DNA from: Cyanobium sp. C1_MAG_00004
Lineage (GTDB): Bacteria > Cyanobacteriota > Cyanobacteriia > PCC-6307 > Cyanobiaceae
Length of the DNA: 64,000 nucleotides
NCBI GenBank assembly: GCA_027486935.1
Contig: JAIXOF010000012.1
Location: 1 to 64,000, forward strand
Direction: 5' to 3'
Of this stretch, positions 29,246-38,303 are shown piece by piece (the stretch's first letter is position 1; each line of letters starts with the position of its first letter). The translations under genes were made by a program, and so were the position numbers. The notes below the pieces were generated by a model that did not search any database, was not told where the DNA came from, and was given only the letters and a program-made list of their open reading frames with translations.

Positions 29246-32158
29246 TCAGGACGCTAGCGGTAGTGGCGAGGCCAGCTCCTCGACCGACGGGCAGGTGCAG
29301 ACCAGATTGCGGTCGCCATAGGCGTTATCGATGCGGGCCACGGCGGGCCAGAGCTTGCTGTCCTGCTGGTGCTCGCCCGCCGGAAACGCCGCCTGACGCC
29401 GGCTGTAGGCCCGGTCCCAGACCTCGGCCGTCACCGCAGCCAGGGTGTGGGGCGCCCGTTTGAGCGGGTTGTCAGCCGGGTCGCTGCTGCCCGCCTCGAT
29501 CGCCGCCGCCTCGGCCCGGATCGCCGTCATCGCCGCACAGAAGCGATCCAGTTCGGCCAACGCCTCGCTCTCGGTGGGCTCCACCATCACCGTGCCGGCC
29601 ACCGGCCAGCTGACGGTGGGGGCATGGAAGCCATAGTCCATCAGCCGTTTGGCCAGGTCATCGACCTCGAGGCCGGCGCTGCGCCGCAGCGGGCGCAGAT
29701 CGAGAATGCACTCGTGGGCCACCCAGCCCCCGGGCCCCTTGAACAGGATCGGATAGTGGGGTTCCAACCGCCGGGCGATCAGGTTGGCGGCCAGCAGGGC
29801 CACCTGACTGGCGGCCCGCAGGCCACTGCCGCCCATCATGCGGATGTACATCCAGCTGATCGGCAAAATACCGGCGCTGCCCCAGGGGGCCGCCGACACC
29901 GGGCCGATGCCCTGCTCGCCCCCCGGCAAAAAGGGCGCCAGGTGGGCCGCCACGCCGATCGGCCCCACCCCGGGACCGCCGCCCCCATGGGGAATGCAGA
30001 AGGTCTTGTGCAGGTTCAGGTGGCAGACATCGGCGCCAAAAAGGCCGGGCTTGCACAGCCCCACCTGGGCGTTGAGGTTGGCCCCATCGAGGTACACCTG
30101 ACCGCCGGCGTTGTGCACCAGCTCACAGATCCGGCGGATCGCCGGCTCAAACACCCCATGGGTCGAGGGGTAGGTGACCATCAGGGCCGCCAGTTCGGGG
30201 GCGTGCTGGGTGACCTTGGCCTCCAGATCGGCCAGATCGACGTTGCCGTCGTCATCGCAGGCCACCGGCACCACCGTCAGGCCCGCCATCACCGCACTGG
30301 CGGGATTGGTGCCATGGGCGCTGGTCGGGATCAGACAAATGTGGCGATGGTCCTCGCCGCGGCTGCGGTGCCAGGCGCGGATCACCAGCAGGCCGGCGTA
30401 TTCGCCCTGGGAGCCTGCATTGGGCTGCAGCGACACGGCCGCAAAGCCGGTGATCGCCGCCAACCAGCCCTGCAGCTGCTGGGTGAGCTGGCGGTACCCC
30501 GCCAGCTGCTCGGCCGGGGCGAACGGATGGAGCTGGGCAAAGCCCGGCCAGCTCACCGGCGCCAGCTCGGCCGCCGCATTGAGCTTCATCGTGCAACTGC
30601 CCAGCGGAATCATGCCGTGCACCAGCGACAGGTCCTTGCTGACCAGGCGCTGCAGGTAGCGCAGCAGTTCGGTTTCGCTGCGGTACCGGTGAAACACCTC
30701 CTGCTGCAACCAGGGCCCCCGGCGCAGGGGCAGGCCGGGCAACAGGTCGGCCTCGGGGGCCTGGACATCCCGTTGCAGCTGGGCCCGGCAGGCCCCAACG
30801 GCCGCCTGGGCGCCTGACGCGTCATCGGCCAGGGCGGTCAGCAGGGCCTCGAGCTCGGCCGGGGTGCTGAGCTCATCGAGGCTGATCGCCACCGCGCCAT
30901 CGCCGGGCCGCAGGTTGAAGCCTGCCGCCGCAGCCCGGCCCAGCAGCTCGGGGGCCCTGGGCGTCAGCAGACGCACGGTGTCAAAGCCGGCGCCGGCGTC
31001 GGGGCGATGGCCCAGGGCCTCGAGCCCGGCGGCCAGCGCCGCCCGCAGGCTCAAGATGCGGCGGGCGATGGCCACAAGGCCATCGGGGCCGTGGTGCACC
31101 GCGTACATGGCGGCCATCACCGCCAGCAGCACCTGGGCGGTGCAGATGTTGCTGGTGGCCTTGTCGCGGCGAATGTGCTGCTCGCGGGTCTGCAATGCCA
31201 ATCGCAGGGCCGGCCGGCCCTCGGCATCGAGGGACTGGCCCACCAGGCGCCCCGGAATCTGGCGCTTGTAGGCCTCTTCGGTGGCAAAGAAGGCCGCATG
31301 GGGCCCGCCCGCCATCATCGGCACCCCCAGGCGCTGGGCGCTGCCGACGGCGATCGACGCCCCCAGCTGTCCCACCGGCGCCAGCAGCACCTGGGCCAGC
31401 GGATCGATCGCCACCGTGGCGATCACGCCGGCGGCGCGGGCGGCCTGCAGCAGGGCGGTCGGATCCCACAACACCCCCGAGGTGGCGGGCAGCTGCAGCA
31501 GCAGGCCGAACACGTCGGACTGCTCCAGGGTTGGGCTGGCAGCCGCAGCATCGGCAGCCAGGGCCTGGGCATCGACCAGCTCGAGCGTGATGCCCACCGG
31601 CTCGGCGCGGGTCTGCAGCACCGCCAGGGTCTGGGGCAGCACCTGATGGTCCACCAGGTAGCGATGGGCGCCGGGGCGTTTGCACACCGCCCGGCTCAGG
31701 GCCATGGCCTCGGCCGCAGCGGTGGCCTCGTCCAGCAGCGAGGCATTGGCGATCGGCAGGCCGGTCAGTTCGCTGATCAGGGTCTGGAAGGTCAGCAGCG
31801 CCTCGAGACGCCCCTGGGAGATTTCAGCTTGATAAGGGGTATAGGCGGTGTACCAGGACGGATTTTCCAGCACCTGCCGCTGGATCAGGGCCGGCGTGAC
31901 CGTGCCGTGATATCCCAGGCCGATCAGGCTGCGGCGCACCTGGTTGGCCGCCGCCAGGGACGCCAGTTCTGCGGTGGCGGCAGCCTCATCGCAGGGCTGG
32001 GGCAGCCCCTCGGCGGCGGCAGCCGGCGGCAGCAAAATGTCGGCCGGCACGATCGCTGCGGCCAGCGCTTCGAGGTCGGCCAGCCCCAGCTCGGCCAGCA
32101 TCTGCTGCTGCTCGGCCGGCGACGGGCCCAGGTGCCGTTGCAGAAACCCGGCGCTCAC
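29246..32158 (-). CDS. gcvP: Glycine dehydrogenase (decarboxylating), P-protein of the glycine cleavage system
   Basis: 970 residues from GTG 32158, which overlaps the gcvH stop as GTGA (32158-32155). Single-chain P-protein: N-terminal half with [19 protein letters not shown] and [16 protein letters not shown]-terminal half with the pyridoxal-phosphate Lys in [19 protein letters not shown] and [14 protein letters not shown]. It decarboxylates glycine and passes the aminomethyl group to lipoyl-GcvH; in cyanobacteria this supports photorespiratory 2-phosphoglycolate recycling. The upstream frame extension to 32242 lies inside gcvH and is not coding. gcvT is not in the window. Confidence 0.97.
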   Translation of the reverse strand: MSAGFLQRHLGPSPAEQQQMLAELGLADLEALAAAIVPADILLPPAAAAEGLPQPCDEAAATAELASLAAANQVRRSLIGLGYHGTVTPALIQRQVLENPSWYTAYTPYQAEISQGRLEALLTFQTLISELTGLPIANASLLDEATAAAEAMALSRAVCKRPGAHRYLVDHQVLPQTLAVLQTRAEPVGITLELVDAQALAADAAAASPTLEQSDVFGLLLQLPATSGVLWDPTALLQAARAAGVIATVAIDPLAQVLLAPVGQLGASIAVGSAQRLGVPMMAGGPHAAFFATEEAYKRQIPGRLVGQSLDAEGRPALRLALQTREQHIRRDKATSNICTAQVLLAVMAAMYAVHHGPDGLVAIARRILSLRAALAAGLEALGHRPDAGAGFDTVRLLTPRAPELLGRAAAAGFNLRPGDGAVAISLDELSTPAELEALLTALADDASGAQAAVGACRAQLQRDVQAPEADLLPGLPLRRGPWLQQEVFHRYRSETELLRYLQRLVSKDLSLVHGMIPLGSCTMKLNAAAELAPVSWPGFAQLHPFAPAEQLAGYRQLTQQLQGWLAAITGFAAVSLQPNAGSQGEYAGLLVIRAWHRSRGEDHRHICLIPTSAHGTNPASAVMAGLTVVPVACDDDGNVDLADLEAKVTQHAPELAALMVTYPSTHGVFEPAIRRICELVHNAGGQVYLDGANLNAQVGLCKPGLFGADVCHLNLHKTFCIPHGGGGPGVGPIGVAAHLAPFLPGGEQGIGPVSAAPWGSAGILPISWMYIRMMGGSGLRAASQVALLAANLIARRLEPHYPILFKGPGGWVAHECILDLRPLRRSAGLEVDDLAKRLMDYGFHAPTVSWPVAGTVMVEPTESEALAELDRFCAAMTAIRAEAAAIEAGSSDPADNPLKRAPHTLAAVTAEVWDRAYSRRQAAFPAGEHQQDSKLWPAVARIDNAYGDRNLVCTCPSVEELASPLPLAS

Positions 32159-32541
32159 GCCTGCACCTTGGCGCCGTAGGTGGCGGCATCCATCAGGCCG
32201 TCGATCTGGGCGGGGTCGCTGGGCCGCACCACCAGCAGCCAACCCTCGCCGTAGGGATCGTTCTGCAGCTCTTCGGGATTGGCCAGCACCGCCTCGTTGC
32301 GGGCCTCGACCACACCGCTGATCGGAGCAAGCAGATCTTCGACGGCCTTGACCGACTCGACGCTGCCCAGGCTGTGCCCGGCGGTGAGCGCTGCGCCCAC
32401 CTCGGGCAACTCGACAAAGACGATGTCGCCCAGCTGCTCAACCGCAAAGGCGCTGAGGCCGATGCGCGCCAGTTCACCTTCGCGCCGCACGGTCTCGTGG
32501 CTGTCGGCGTAGCGGCAGTCGTCGGGGAACTGAAGCGCCAT
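32155..32541 (-). CDS. gcvH: Glycine cleavage system H protein
   Basis: 128 residues from ATG 32541 ([16 protein letters not shown]). The lipoyl-attachment Lys is in [18 protein letters not shown], the family signature. It carries the aminomethyl intermediate between P, T and L proteins. Start lies 31 bp after the PLP-lyase stop, and the stop overlaps the gcvP GTG, so the three genes form one operon with coupled gcvH-gcvP translation. Confidence 0.97.
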   Translation of the reverse strand: MALQFPDDCRYADSHETVRREGELARIGLSAFAVEQLGDIVFVELPEVGAALTAGHSLGSVESVKAVEDLLAPISGVVEARNEAVLANPEELQNDPYGEGWLLVVRPSDPAQIDGLMDAATYGAKVQA

Positions 32542-32572
32542 GGCCGCGAGCGGGGCAAACCAGACCAGTTTG

Positions 32573-33844
32573 TCAGCAATCCGCTGGCAATTGCCCCCGG
32601 TTGTGCAGCGCTTCCAGGGCCCGCTGCAGGCCCAGGGCGGCGTGGCTGTGGTGGGTGCCCCCCTGCACGTAGAGCACATAGGGCTCCCGCAACGGCCCAT
32701 CGGCCGAAAATTCGCTGGTGCTGCCGTCGATGAAACTGCCGCCCGCCATCACCAACTCGCTGGCGTAACCGGGCATCGGCGCCGGCACCGGGTCCAGGTA
32801 ACTGCCCACCGGCGATGTGGCCTGAAAGGCCCGGCAGACCGTCTTGATCCGCTCGGGGTCGCCCAGGCGCACCGCCTGGATCACATCGCTGCGGGGGCCG
32901 CCGGGGGCGGGATTGACGGCAAAGCCCAGATCGCTGAACACCTGGGCCACCAGCTCGGCGCCGATCAGGGCTTCGGCCACCATCTGCGGCGCCAGAAACA
33001 GGCCTTGAAACAGCAGGCGGTTCAGGTCAAAGCTGGTGCCCCCCTCGCCGCCGATGCCGGGAGCCGTCAGGCGGCAGCAGGCCCGCTCGACCAGCTCGGC
33101 CCGGCCGGCCACATAGCCGCCGGTGGGGGCGATGGTGCCGCCCAGGTTCTTGATCAGCGAGCCGGCGATCAGGTCGGCCCCCACCGCAGTGGGCTCCAGC
33201 TCTTCGACCAGCTCGCCGTAGCAGTTGTCGACGAACACATCGCAGTCGGGCTGCAGCGCCTTGACCCGTTCGATCAGGCGGCCGATCTGCTCAACCCCCA
33301 CCGACGGGCGCCAGCTGTAGCCGCAGCTGCGCTGGATCAGCACCAGGCGGGTGGGCACCGCCAGGGCCTCGGCGATGCGCCCGTCATCGACCAGACCAGC
33401 GGCGGTCAGCGGCACTTCGTCGTAGGTGATGCCGAACTCGGCCAACGAGCCCTGGCCGCTGCCGCGAATGCCGATCACCTCTTCAAGGGTGTCGTAGGGC
33501 CGCCCGGTCAGGGCCAGCAGCCGATCACCGGGACGCAGCACACCGAACAGGGCCGCCGCAATGGCGTGGGTGCCGCTGACGAACTGCAACCGCACGGCCG
33601 CCGCCTCGGCCTGCAGCACCCGGGCAAACACCCGATCGAGCACCTCGCGGCCCAGGTCACCGTGGCCGTACCCGCTGACCGAGGCAAAGTGCTGCACCCC
33701 GACCCGCTCGGCCGCAAAGGCGTCAAGCACCCGCGCCAACCGCGGCCGCACCGCCGCCGTGTGGCGCGCGGCCAGGGGCGCGATCGCCGCCAGGGCGGCA
33801 TCGATGCGCTCGGCAGCCCCTAGCCAGACGTTGGGCGTGGTCAT
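32573..33844 (-). CDS. PLP-dependent methionine gamma-lyase family protein (formerly 'aluminium resistance protein')
   Basis: 423 residues from ATG 33844; GTG 33862 would add six. A fold-type I PLP enzyme: SGTHAIAAALFGVLRPGD, DNCYGELVEELEP, and the Schiff-base Lys in GSLIKNLGGTIAPTGGY. Members are named methionine gamma-lyase family or aluminium resistance protein; the real substrate is usually unproven. It is the first gene of the gcvH-gcvP operon, a link that might reflect amino-acid or one-carbon metabolism. Confidence 0.9.
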   Translation of the reverse strand: MTTPNVWLGAAERIDAALAAIAPLAARHTAAVRPRLARVLDAFAAERVGVQHFASVSGYGHGDLGREVLDRVFARVLQAEAAAVRLQFVSGTHAIAAALFGVLRPGDRLLALTGRPYDTLEEVIGIRGSGQGSLAEFGITYDEVPLTAAGLVDDGRIAEALAVPTRLVLIQRSCGYSWRPSVGVEQIGRLIERVKALQPDCDVFVDNCYGELVEELEPTAVGADLIAGSLIKNLGGTIAPTGGYVAGRAELVERACCRLTAPGIGGEGGTSFDLNRLLFQGLFLAPQMVAEALIGAELVAQVFSDLGFAVNPAPGGPRSDVIQAVRLGDPERIKTVCRAFQATSPVGSYLDPVPAPMPGYASELVMAGGSFIDGSTSEFSADGPLREPYVLYVQGGTHHSHAALGLQRALEALHNRGQLPADC

Positions 33845-33934
33845 CGGGCGCTCGGCATCCACAGGCCTTCATCCTGCCCAGGAGCACCCAACGTTCAGTC
33901 CGCCTTAGGGTCAAGTCAGACAGGAAACAGAGGG

Positions 33935-34150
33935 ATGACGCGTCATTTCAACGTTGTCGTCGAGCGTGACAGCGAAGGAATTTTTGTGGCCACGGTCCCC
34001 GCATTGCCGGGGTGTCACACCCAGGCCCATTCCCTCGACCAGCTGATGGAACGCGTGCAGGAAGCCATCGAGCTCTATCTCGAGGTGGAAGGCGATTCCC
34101 CTGGGGAACTCGACTTTGTCGGTGTTCAACGCGTCTGCGTTGAAGCGTGA
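33935..34150 (+). CDS. hicB: HicB-family antitoxin
   Basis: 71 residues: RHFNVVVERDSEGIFVATVP, ALPGCHTQAHSLDQLMERVQ, EAIELYLEVEGD. This is the compact partial-RNase-H-like HicB fold; no C-terminal DNA-binding domain is present, so autorepression would need the HicA complex or another factor. It precedes hicA with a 4-bp GTGA overlap. The 90 bp before it, shared with the divergent PLP-lyase gene, should hold the promoters of both. Confidence 0.92.
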   Translation: MTRHFNVVVERDSEGIFVATVPALPGCHTQAHSLDQLMERVQEAIELYLEVEGDSPGELDFVGVQRVCVEA

Positions 34151-34371
34151 GCCGCTTTCAGGCACTGACGGGCAAACAGGTTCTCGGGGCCCTGCAGCGC
34201 ATGGGCTTTGAAACGGTGCGCGTCAAAGGTAGTCATCACTTCCTGAGGCACAGCGATGGGAGAAAAACCGTCGTCCCACTGCATTCCGGAGAATCAATCG
34301 GTCCAGGCCTGCTGAGCAGCATCCTGCGGCAGGTCCAGATCACAAGAGACGAGCTGAATCAGCACCTCTGA
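34147..34371 (+). CDS. hicA: HicA-family mRNA interferase toxin
   Basis: 74 residues from GTG 34147, in the GTGA overlap with hicB. The double-stranded-RNA-binding-like fold is clear: TGKQVLGALQRMGFETVRVK, GSHHFLRHSDGRKTVVPLH. The catalytic His of HicA lies in GSHHFLRH. It would cleave mRNA unless bound by HicB. Its last ~78 bp overlap, in antisense, the end of a PIN-domain fragment, suggesting the cassette landed in or next to an older toxin gene. Confidence 0.93.
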   Translation: MSRFQALTGKQVLGALQRMGFETVRVKGSHHFLRHSDGRKTVVPLHSGESIGPGLLSSILRQVQITRDELNQHL

Positions 34372-34559
34372 GGACGAGACCAGCTGCACGCCTGGCACAT
34401 CGGGCCTGAGAAAGAAGCCCTCCAGCCGAGGCAATGCCGCCTCAGCCCAACGCGCGTCGCCGTCCAGCAGGTCGATCAGCGCGCTGGCATCGAGACAGGC
34501 AATCACCACGCGCACTCGGCCTGCAACTCCGCATCAATCTCTGCCGTGGCATCAGCCAT
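34294..34559 (-). pseudogene. Truncated VapBC-type toxin-antitoxin remnant
   Basis: On the minus strand, an antitoxin tail (ATG 34559, MADATAEIDAELQAECAW, stop 34503) overlaps by GTGA the start of a PIN-like protein (GTG 34506: VIACLDASALIDLLDGDARW). The PIN part keeps its first Asp (LDASALIDLL) and a second acidic residue (SSSEVLIQL), but is only 70 codons, against about 130 for a VapC toxin. It runs antisense into the hicA 3' end, where it loses similarity. The antitoxin lacks its DNA-binding half. Both therefore look inactive. Confidence 0.65.
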
Positions 34560-34751
34560 CACGCCACTCCCAGCCACAGACACAACCGACACCAGCACCG
34601 AAAGCAGTACCAATGCCCAGGCCCCGTTCGCCGCACAACGCCCCACCAGCGCTGCAGTTAGATTCCATTTCCTGATCAACGGCCGATCCGATCTCGGATC
34701 ACTCCCCAGGAGCCCAGGCCCAGCGTTCAGCCCAGACTCACAGGAGTTGTC
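34560..34751. promoter_or_regulatory. desC upstream region with an inverted repeat
   Basis: No gene is seen here. An inverted repeat gatccga-tc-tcggatc (34685-34700, 7-bp arms) lies about 50 bp before the desC start and could be an operator or the 5' UTR hairpin of a temperature-controlled desaturase. The ribosome binding site caggag (34740-34745) supports the unusual TTG start at 34752. Confidence 0.4.
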
Positions 34752-35702
34752 TTGGTCTCTGCTTTACCGCAACCGCCCCTTTCGAACGCGACCACGGTGC
34801 GCCTGGAGCGTCCCCAGTCGACGCGCGACGTGGACCTGCGCGCCGGTCTGCGCTCGCGCCGCACGACCCTGCCGGCCCGCCAGCGCAAGCTCAAGGGCGG
34901 CACCACCAGCTTCATGCTGCTGATGCATGTGCTGGCGGTGGTGGCGCTGCTGCCCCGGTTCTGGAGCGTGCAGGCCGCCGTGGCCCTGGCGGTCCTGTAC
35001 TGGACCACGGTGCTGGGGGTGACCCTGGGACTGCACCGGCTGGTGGCCCACCGCAGCTTTGTCGCCCCGAAATGGTTGGAGCGGGTGCTGGTGCTGATGG
35101 GCACGCTGGCCTGCCAGAGCGGCCCGATCGAATGGGTGGGGCTGCACCGCCACCACCACCGTTATTCAGACCAACCCAACGACCACCACGATGCCGGCCG
35201 GGGTCTGTGGTGGGCCCACAGCGAGTGGATGCTGCACCCGATCCCGGCGCTGGAGCACGTGCAACGGCTGACCGGTGACCTGCAGCGCGATCCCTTCTAT
35301 CGCTGGCTGGACCGCTGGTTCCTGCTGGTGCAGCTGCCACTGGGCGTCGCCCTCTATTGGTACGGCAATGCCGCTGGCGTTCACGGCGGCGGCCTGGGCC
35401 TGGTGCTGTGGGCGATCCCCCTGCGACTGGTGCTCGTGTACCACGTCACCTGGCTGGTGAACTCGGCCACCCATGCCTTTGGCTACCGCAACTTCGACAG
35501 CCCTGACCTGTCGCGCAACTGCTGGTGGGTGGCGATCCTGAGCTTCGGCGAGGGCTGGCACAACAACCACCACGCCCACCAGCATTCGGCCCGCCATGGC
35601 CTGCGTTGGTTCGAGCTCGACATCACCTGGCTGCACATCCAGCTGCTGCGCAAGCTGGGCCTGGCCCGGCGCATCCGCCTGGCGCCCCACCCGGGGCGCT
35701 GA
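34752..35702 (+). CDS. desC: Acyl-lipid delta-9 fatty acid desaturase (copy 1)
   Basis: 316 residues. The start is TTG 34752 (MVSALPQPPLS), chosen because caggag lies seven bases upstream. All three histidine boxes for the diiron centre are present: HRLVAHR, HRHHH and HNNHH, separated by two pairs of membrane helices ([48 protein letters not shown]). It introduces the delta-9 double bond in acyl chains of membrane lipids, using ferredoxin. A second copy is at 36566-37549; the first ~45 residues differ, the core is clearly paralogous. Confidence 0.95.
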   Translation: MVSALPQPPLSNATTVRLERPQSTRDVDLRAGLRSRRTTLPARQRKLKGGTTSFMLLMHVLAVVALLPRFWSVQAAVALAVLYWTTVLGVTLGLHRLVAHRSFVAPKWLERVLVLMGTLACQSGPIEWVGLHRHHHRYSDQPNDHHDAGRGLWWAHSEWMLHPIPALEHVQRLTGDLQRDPFYRWLDRWFLLVQLPLGVALYWYGNAAGVHGGGLGLVLWAIPLRLVLVYHVTWLVNSATHAFGYRNFDSPDLSRNCWWVAILSFGEGWHNNHHAHQHSARHGLRWFELDITWLHIQLLRKLGLARRIRLAPHPGR

Positions 35703-35709
35703 GGCCGGC

Positions 35710-36498
35710 CTAAAGACCCGGCTCCAACTGGGCGCGGATGGCGGCTGCCAGATCACCCCGATCGGAGCCGGCCTGGCCCAGCTGCTGCAGCTGAGTGGCC
35801 TTGGCCCGCAGCAGCTCCAGAAACTGATCGGCCTCCAGCTCCCCCTCGCCAGCGGCCCCCAGGGCCGCCAGGGTGCTGCGCAGGTCGGGCAGCTCGGCGT
35901 TGAGCTCATGGGCGCTGTAATCGCGCTGGCCGGCCATCACCTCGGCAAAGCGGTCGCGCCGCAGGCGCTTGTTGACCGGGTAGGCCGCCAGCAGCTGGTC
36001 GCGGCACAGCCGCCAGGGCCGGCCGGCGGTGAACACCTGGGCCAGGGCCGCACTCAGGGCGGCCGCTTCGGTTTCGGCGATGCGCAGATCAAAGGCCGAA
36101 GGGGGCTGGCGCTGGCCCACGAACACCTCGAGCAGTTCGCCCGGGCCCAGCACCGGGCCGCCACTGCCCTGCACCGGCAGGCTCGAGGCCTCGAGCGCAT
36201 CGATCAGCTCAGGCTGACCCGCCAGGCGCTGGCGCAGGCCGGCCGACAGGCGCCCGCCCGGGGCCTCGGCGGCCAACAGCTGGTTGATGCGGCCCAGGGC
36301 CAGAAACACCTCGGGGCCTGGCGAGGCGAGCTTGCCGTTGCGCAGCATCGACAGCTGGCTGTTGTGCACCCTGCCCAGATCAAGGGTCTCGGCCAGGGCG
36401 GGCAGCACCCGGTGGCTCCAGCCGTTGCGCTCGTGCCAGACGCGGATCAGATGGGCAAACGCCACACGCCCCGCCGCCAGATCCTCGCGATACCCCAT
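35710..36498 (-). CDS. HTH-like protein between the two desaturases, unknown function
   Basis: 262 residues. The N-terminal part contains an XRE-like helix-turn-helix pattern (HNSQLSMLRNGKLASPGPEV, FLALGRINQLLA). The remainder is helical and rich in Ala/Leu (LSAALAQVFTAGRPWRL, ELPDLRSTLAALGAAG). No further domain is recognised. It converges with desC copy 1 (7 bp) and diverges from desC copy 2 (67 bp between the starts), which makes it a candidate regulator of the desaturases. That role is inference from position and the weak HTH match. Confidence 0.65.
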   Translation of the reverse strand: MGYREDLAAGRVAFAHLIRVWHERNGWSHRVLPALAETLDLGRVHNSQLSMLRNGKLASPGPEVFLALGRINQLLAAEAPGGRLSAGLRQRLAGQPELIDALEASSLPVQGSGGPVLGPGELLEVFVGQRQPPSAFDLRIAETEAAALSAALAQVFTAGRPWRLCRDQLLAAYPVNKRLRRDRFAEVMAGQRDYSAHELNAELPDLRSTLAALGAAGEGELEADQFLELLRAKATQLQQLGQAGSDRGDLAAAIRAQLEPGL

Positions 36499-36512
36499 GG
36501 ACCGATTGCCTG

Positions 36513-36526
36513 ATACGGATTCGTAT
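36513..36526. promoter_or_regulatory. Inverted repeat upstream of desC copy 2
   Basis: ATACG-gatt-CGTAT, 5-bp arms, lies in the 67-bp divergent gap between the HTH-like gene and desC copy 2. A TA-rich patch (gctaccatttt) just downstream could serve as a -10 region toward desC. A binding site for the neighbouring HTH protein is possible but untested. Confidence 0.35.
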
Positions 36527-36565
36527 TGCTACCATTTTAGGTGATCAATCCGGAGTCGGTCCTTC

Positions 36566-37549
36566 ATGACCGCCACATCCTTAATCAGACCTGCGGCCGC
36601 CGCCCCAGCCGCCCGCAGCACCCGCCAGCCGGCCTTCATCAACACCGGCAGCGCCGGTGCCCTGCGGGCTGCAAGCCTGCACCGCCCGCGCCGCGGTGAG
36701 CCCCAGGCCGAAATCCCCAAAGGCAAGCGCCTGGGCACGGTCCTGTTCATGGCGTCCATTCATGTGCTGGCCGTGGTCGCCCTGCTGCCCCAGTTCTGGA
36801 GCGTGCCCGCCGTGGCCAGCTTCCTGGTTCTGTACTGGGTGACCGCCTGCCTGGGGGTGACGATCGGCTACCACCGGCTACTGAGCCACCGCAGCTTCAG
36901 GGTTCCCCAGTGGCTGGAGCGCTTCTTTGCCACCTGCGGCGCCCTGAGCTGCCAGCACGGCCCGATCGACTGGGTGGGGCTACACCGCCATCACCACAAA
37001 TTCTCTGATACGGAAGTTGATCACCACACCAGCCTCAAGGGCTTCTGGTGGAGCCACATGGGCTGGATGTTCGAAGAGATCCCGGCGATGGCAGCCGTGC
37101 CCCGGCTCACCGGCGACCTGGCCAAAGACCCTTACTACCGCTGGCTGAACAACTGGTTCCTGGCGCTGCAACTGCCCCTGGCGGGCCTGCTGTTCTGGAT
37201 CGGCACTGTGACCGGCGCCGGCGGCTGGGCCCTGGTGCTGTGGGGCATCCCCCTGCGCCTGGTGATCGTTTACCACTGCACCTGGCTGGTGAATTCGGCC
37301 ACCCACTGGTGGGGCACCGCCGTCCATGACAGCGGCGACCACTCCAAGAACAACGCCTGGGTGGCAGCGCTCACCTTCGGCGAGGGCTGGCACAACAACC
37401 ACCACGCCTTTCCCCACTCGGCACGCCATGGCTTCGGCCGTCAGATCGACCTGACCTGGCAGCACATCCGCCTGATGCGCCGCCTGGGCCTGGCCACCCA
37501 GGTGCGCCTGCCGGCCGCGGCCCGGGACGGAACACGGGGCCGGGGCTGA
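36566..37549 (+). CDS. desC: Acyl-lipid delta-9 fatty acid desaturase (copy 2)
   Basis: 327 residues from ATG 36566. It has the three His boxes HRLLSHR, HRHHH and HNNHH, and two membrane-helix pairs ([53 protein letters not shown]). An Ala/Arg-rich N-terminal ~55 residues differ from copy 1. Two paralogues in one locus suggest different positional specificity (sn-1 and sn-2) or different temperature ranges. The start lies 67 bp from the divergent HTH-like gene. Confidence 0.95.
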   Translation: MTATSLIRPAAAAPAARSTRQPAFINTGSAGALRAASLHRPRRGEPQAEIPKGKRLGTVLFMASIHVLAVVALLPQFWSVPAVASFLVLYWVTACLGVTIGYHRLLSHRSFRVPQWLERFFATCGALSCQHGPIDWVGLHRHHHKFSDTEVDHHTSLKGFWWSHMGWMFEEIPAMAAVPRLTGDLAKDPYYRWLNNWFLALQLPLAGLLFWIGTVTGAGGWALVLWGIPLRLVIVYHCTWLVNSATHWWGTAVHDSGDHSKNNAWVAALTFGEGWHNNHHAFPHSARHGFGRQIDLTWQHIRLMRRLGLATQVRLPAAARDGTRGRG

Positions 37550-37630
37550 GCTGTGGCTGGGGGACCGACATGCCCCCCGCCGACCTGTATCGACTTTGTC
37601 GCGACATTGCGCCGACCCCTACCCCAAGGC

Positions 37631-37659
37631 CGGTGCCGCCGGATTCTCCAGCGGCACCG
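37631..37659 (+). terminator. Stem-loop between desC copy 2 and rplI
   Basis: Perfect 9-bp stem cggtgccgc / gcggcaccg around an 11-base loop, followed by tgctttagattt. It may terminate desC transcription. The T/A-rich stretch just after it (tttagatt) could be the -10 region of an rplI-dnaB promoter. Confidence 0.5.
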
Positions 37660-37710
37660 TGCTTTAGATTTGTCGATCGGCTCCAGTCAGACGCTCAAGA
37701 GAATCTCCCC

Positions 37711-38169
37711 ATGGCCAAGCGCGTTCAAGTCGTCCTGTCCGAGGACGTGTACACCCTCGGCAAGGACGGTGACCTGGTGGAGGTCGCCCCCGGTTACGCC
37801 CGCAACTTCCTGGTGCCCACCGGCAAAGCCGTGCCCGTGACCGCCGCCGTGCTGCGCCAGGTCGAGGCCCGTCGTGCCAAGGAGGCCGAGCGTCAGGCAG
37901 CCCTCAAGGCTGAGGCCGTCGCCTTCAGAACCGCGCTCGAGACCATCGGCCGTTTCACCGTCAAGAAGCAGACCGGTGGTGATGACGTGCTGTTCGGCAC
38001 CGTCACCAACGCCGATGTGGCCGAAGCGATCGAAGCTGCCACCAAGAAAGAGGTGGATCGCCGCGACATCACCGTCCCCGAGATTCATCGCACCGGCAGC
38101 TACAAGGTGCAGGTCAAGCTGCACCCCGAGGTCAGCGCCGAGATCAACCTCGAAGTCGCCAGCCACTGA
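37711..38169 (+). CDS. rplI: 50S ribosomal protein L9
   Basis: 152 residues from ATG 37711. The N-terminal RNA-binding domain reads [20 protein letters not shown], then [20 protein letters not shown] with the L9 signature. The long connecting helix is [20 protein letters not shown], and the C-terminal domain includes [17 protein letters not shown]. It belongs to the large ribosomal subunit. It precedes dnaB, a common bacterial arrangement; a hairpin lies between them. Confidence 0.98.
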   Translation: MAKRVQVVLSEDVYTLGKDGDLVEVAPGYARNFLVPTGKAVPVTAAVLRQVEARRAKEAERQAALKAEAVAFRTALETIGRFTVKKQTGGDDVLFGTVTNADVAEAIEAATKKEVDRRDITVPEIHRTGSYKVQVKLHPEVSAEINLEVASH

Positions 38170-38185
38170 GCGACACACCAGTGGT

Positions 38186-38215
38186 GGGGTGGGATCGGGT
38201 CTGAGACCCCACCCC
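38186..38215 (+). terminator. GC-rich stem-loop between rplI and dnaB
   Basis: 8-bp stem ggggtggg / cccacccc with a smaller nested gtct-g-agac hairpin in the loop, followed by agggtcttcc. There is no run of T, so it may pause or partly terminate transcription rather than stop it. Confidence 0.5.
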
Positions 38216-38303
38216 CAGGGTCTTCCCGGTGGTCAAGGGGCCCTGTCCCAGGCAGACTCAGAGACCGGGCCATCGCCGCCCCAGCGCCTGCAGGCAGACC
38301 ACC

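Noticed and set aside
33845-33934. Search for a glycine riboswitch ahead of the PLP lyase-gcvH-gcvP operon
   Set aside because: The 90-bp gap is too short for a tandem glycine riboswitch and I see no aptamer-like paired core; gcvH also has only 31 bp before it.
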